Below, one piece after another: positions 63,474 to 64,000 of a DNA stretch of 64,000 nt. Under the pieces are notes generated by a model that saw only the letters and a program-made list of their open reading frames with translations, searched no databases and had not been told where the DNA came from. The position numbers were made by a program, and so were the translations under genes. This DNA comes from Microbacterium elymi (GTDB lineage: Bacteria > Actinomycetota > Actinomycetes > Actinomycetales > Microbacteriaceae): the NCBI RefSeq assembly GCF_021582895.2, contig NZ_CP091139.2, forward strand, positions 1,860,001 to 1,924,000. The letters run 5' to 3'. Position 1 is the stretch's first letter. Each line of letters starts with the position of its first letter.

Positions 63474-64000
63474 CAGTCACCCCCGATGTTCTGTCGAAGC
63501 TGGTCGACGATCTGCTCGGCGTCCGCGAGCGAGCCCGCTGAGATCGTGCCCTGCACGACCTGGCGCTCGAACTCGGGCAGCACGCTCAGCGGCAGGCCGG
63601 TGTCCTCGTACGGCGAAGACAGCGAGATCGGGCCGATGCTCTGCTGGATGCCGCGGAAGATCACCACGGTGTCTTCGTCGGCACCGACGAAGTACCGCGT
63701 CTGGGTCCACTGGTAGGCGCCGAACAGCGCGGCGCCGATCAGCGCGAGCACCAGGATCAGCCCGGCGATCCAGCCGATCCGGCGCCGCCGGCCTCGTCGG
63801 CGGTCCTCCTCGATGAGCTCCTCGAGGTACTCGGCGTCGGGTTCGAAGTGGGTCGGCTCGTTCGCCGCCTGCCGGGTCAGGTGCAGCCACGACACGCGTC
63901 CGGGGCGGGCGAGCGGCACCTCGACGCCCTTCGGGGTGGATGCCGCACCGACGATCGTCGGCGTCCCGGACACGAGCGGATGCTGACCGCCGACATCCAC
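63473..64000 (-). CDS. pstP: PP2C-family protein phosphatase PstP, C-terminal part (truncated by window edge)
   Basis: 175 visible residues: the end of the phosphatase domain and hydrophilic linker, a basic [10 protein letters not shown] segment, one membrane helix (WIAGLILVLALIGAALFGAY) and an extracytoplasmic domain of about 85 residues ending QLRQNIGGD. The PP2C catalytic motifs lie beyond the window. Identification rests mainly on position, topology and the conserved pstP-rodA-pbpA-pknA-pknB order; it would dephosphorylate PknA/PknB substrates. Confidence 0.85.
   Translation of the reverse strand: MDVGGQHPLVSGTPTIVGAASTPKGVEVPLARPGRVSWLHLTRQAANEPTHFEPDAEYLEELIEEDRRRGRRRRIGWIAGLILVLALIGAALFGAYQWTQTRYFVGADEDTVVIFRGIQQSIGPISLSSPYEDTGLPLSVLPEFERQVVQGTISAGSLADAEQIVDQLRQNIGGD

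Overview
The window is high-G+C actinobacterial DNA spanning a chromosomal replication-origin region. Gene order (parB, parA, rsmG, jag, yidC, yidD, rnpA, rpmH, dnaA, oriC, dnaN, recF, DUF721, gyrB, gyrA, DUF3566, tRNA-Ile, tRNA-Ala, ppiA, rhomboid, crgA, srtE, trpG-like, pknB, pknA, pbpA, rodA, pstP), GTG starts, and the intergenic motif GGTCCCTGAGCGAGCGGAGC point to a Microbacteriaceae member, most likely Microbacterium or a close relative. The genus is an inference from gene order and protein style, not from a database search.

Layout. 1-3.6 kb: tail of a hypothetical membrane protein, a HepT/MntA-type toxin-antitoxin pair whose antitoxin carries an XRE domain, a TMEM175-like channel and a Cds1-like PLP enzyme. 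3.7-12.2 kb: two ABC uptake systems, one for oligopeptides and one for polar amino acids. 12.4-16.4 kb: an ABC-2 exporter and a DesK/DesR-like two-component system, separated by a 20-bp-period repeat array. 16.4-25 kb: pcnA, a methyltransferase, then the envelope/redox run DUF6049-murJ-trxB-trxA. 25-27.5 kb: an APC permease and a small unknown. 27.5-44.7 kb: the origin block. parA/parB are followed by about 1.4 kb of non-coding DNA rich in parS; dnaA boxes flank dnaA. 45.8-50.9 kb: next to tRNA-Ala lies an apparent island with two gene remnants, an orphan type-1 solute-binding lipoprotein, a GcvT/LigM-like protein and a second two-component system. 51-55 kb: small housekeeping genes. 55-64 kb: the division/cell-wall kinase cluster.

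The most pervasive structural feature is a large number of apparent frameshifts, including in essential genes (dnaA, dnaN, recF, gyrA, yidC, rnpA, murJ, trxB, pbpA, rodA, parB). Most sit on GCTGC/GCAGC pentamers (typically GCTGC read as GCTTGC or GCTCGC, and GCAGC as GCAAGC). A few are in C or G homopolymers. I treat the genes as intact in the organism and give full spans joining the pieces, noting each break. The pattern looks like motif-dependent consensus error, possibly linked to base modification, rather than mass pseudogenisation.

Other unexplained structures are four copies of a 78-bp palindromic element, a 13-unit inverted 20-bp array, a 14-bp tandem repeat at the srtE/trpG junction, and parS embedded in the parA start.
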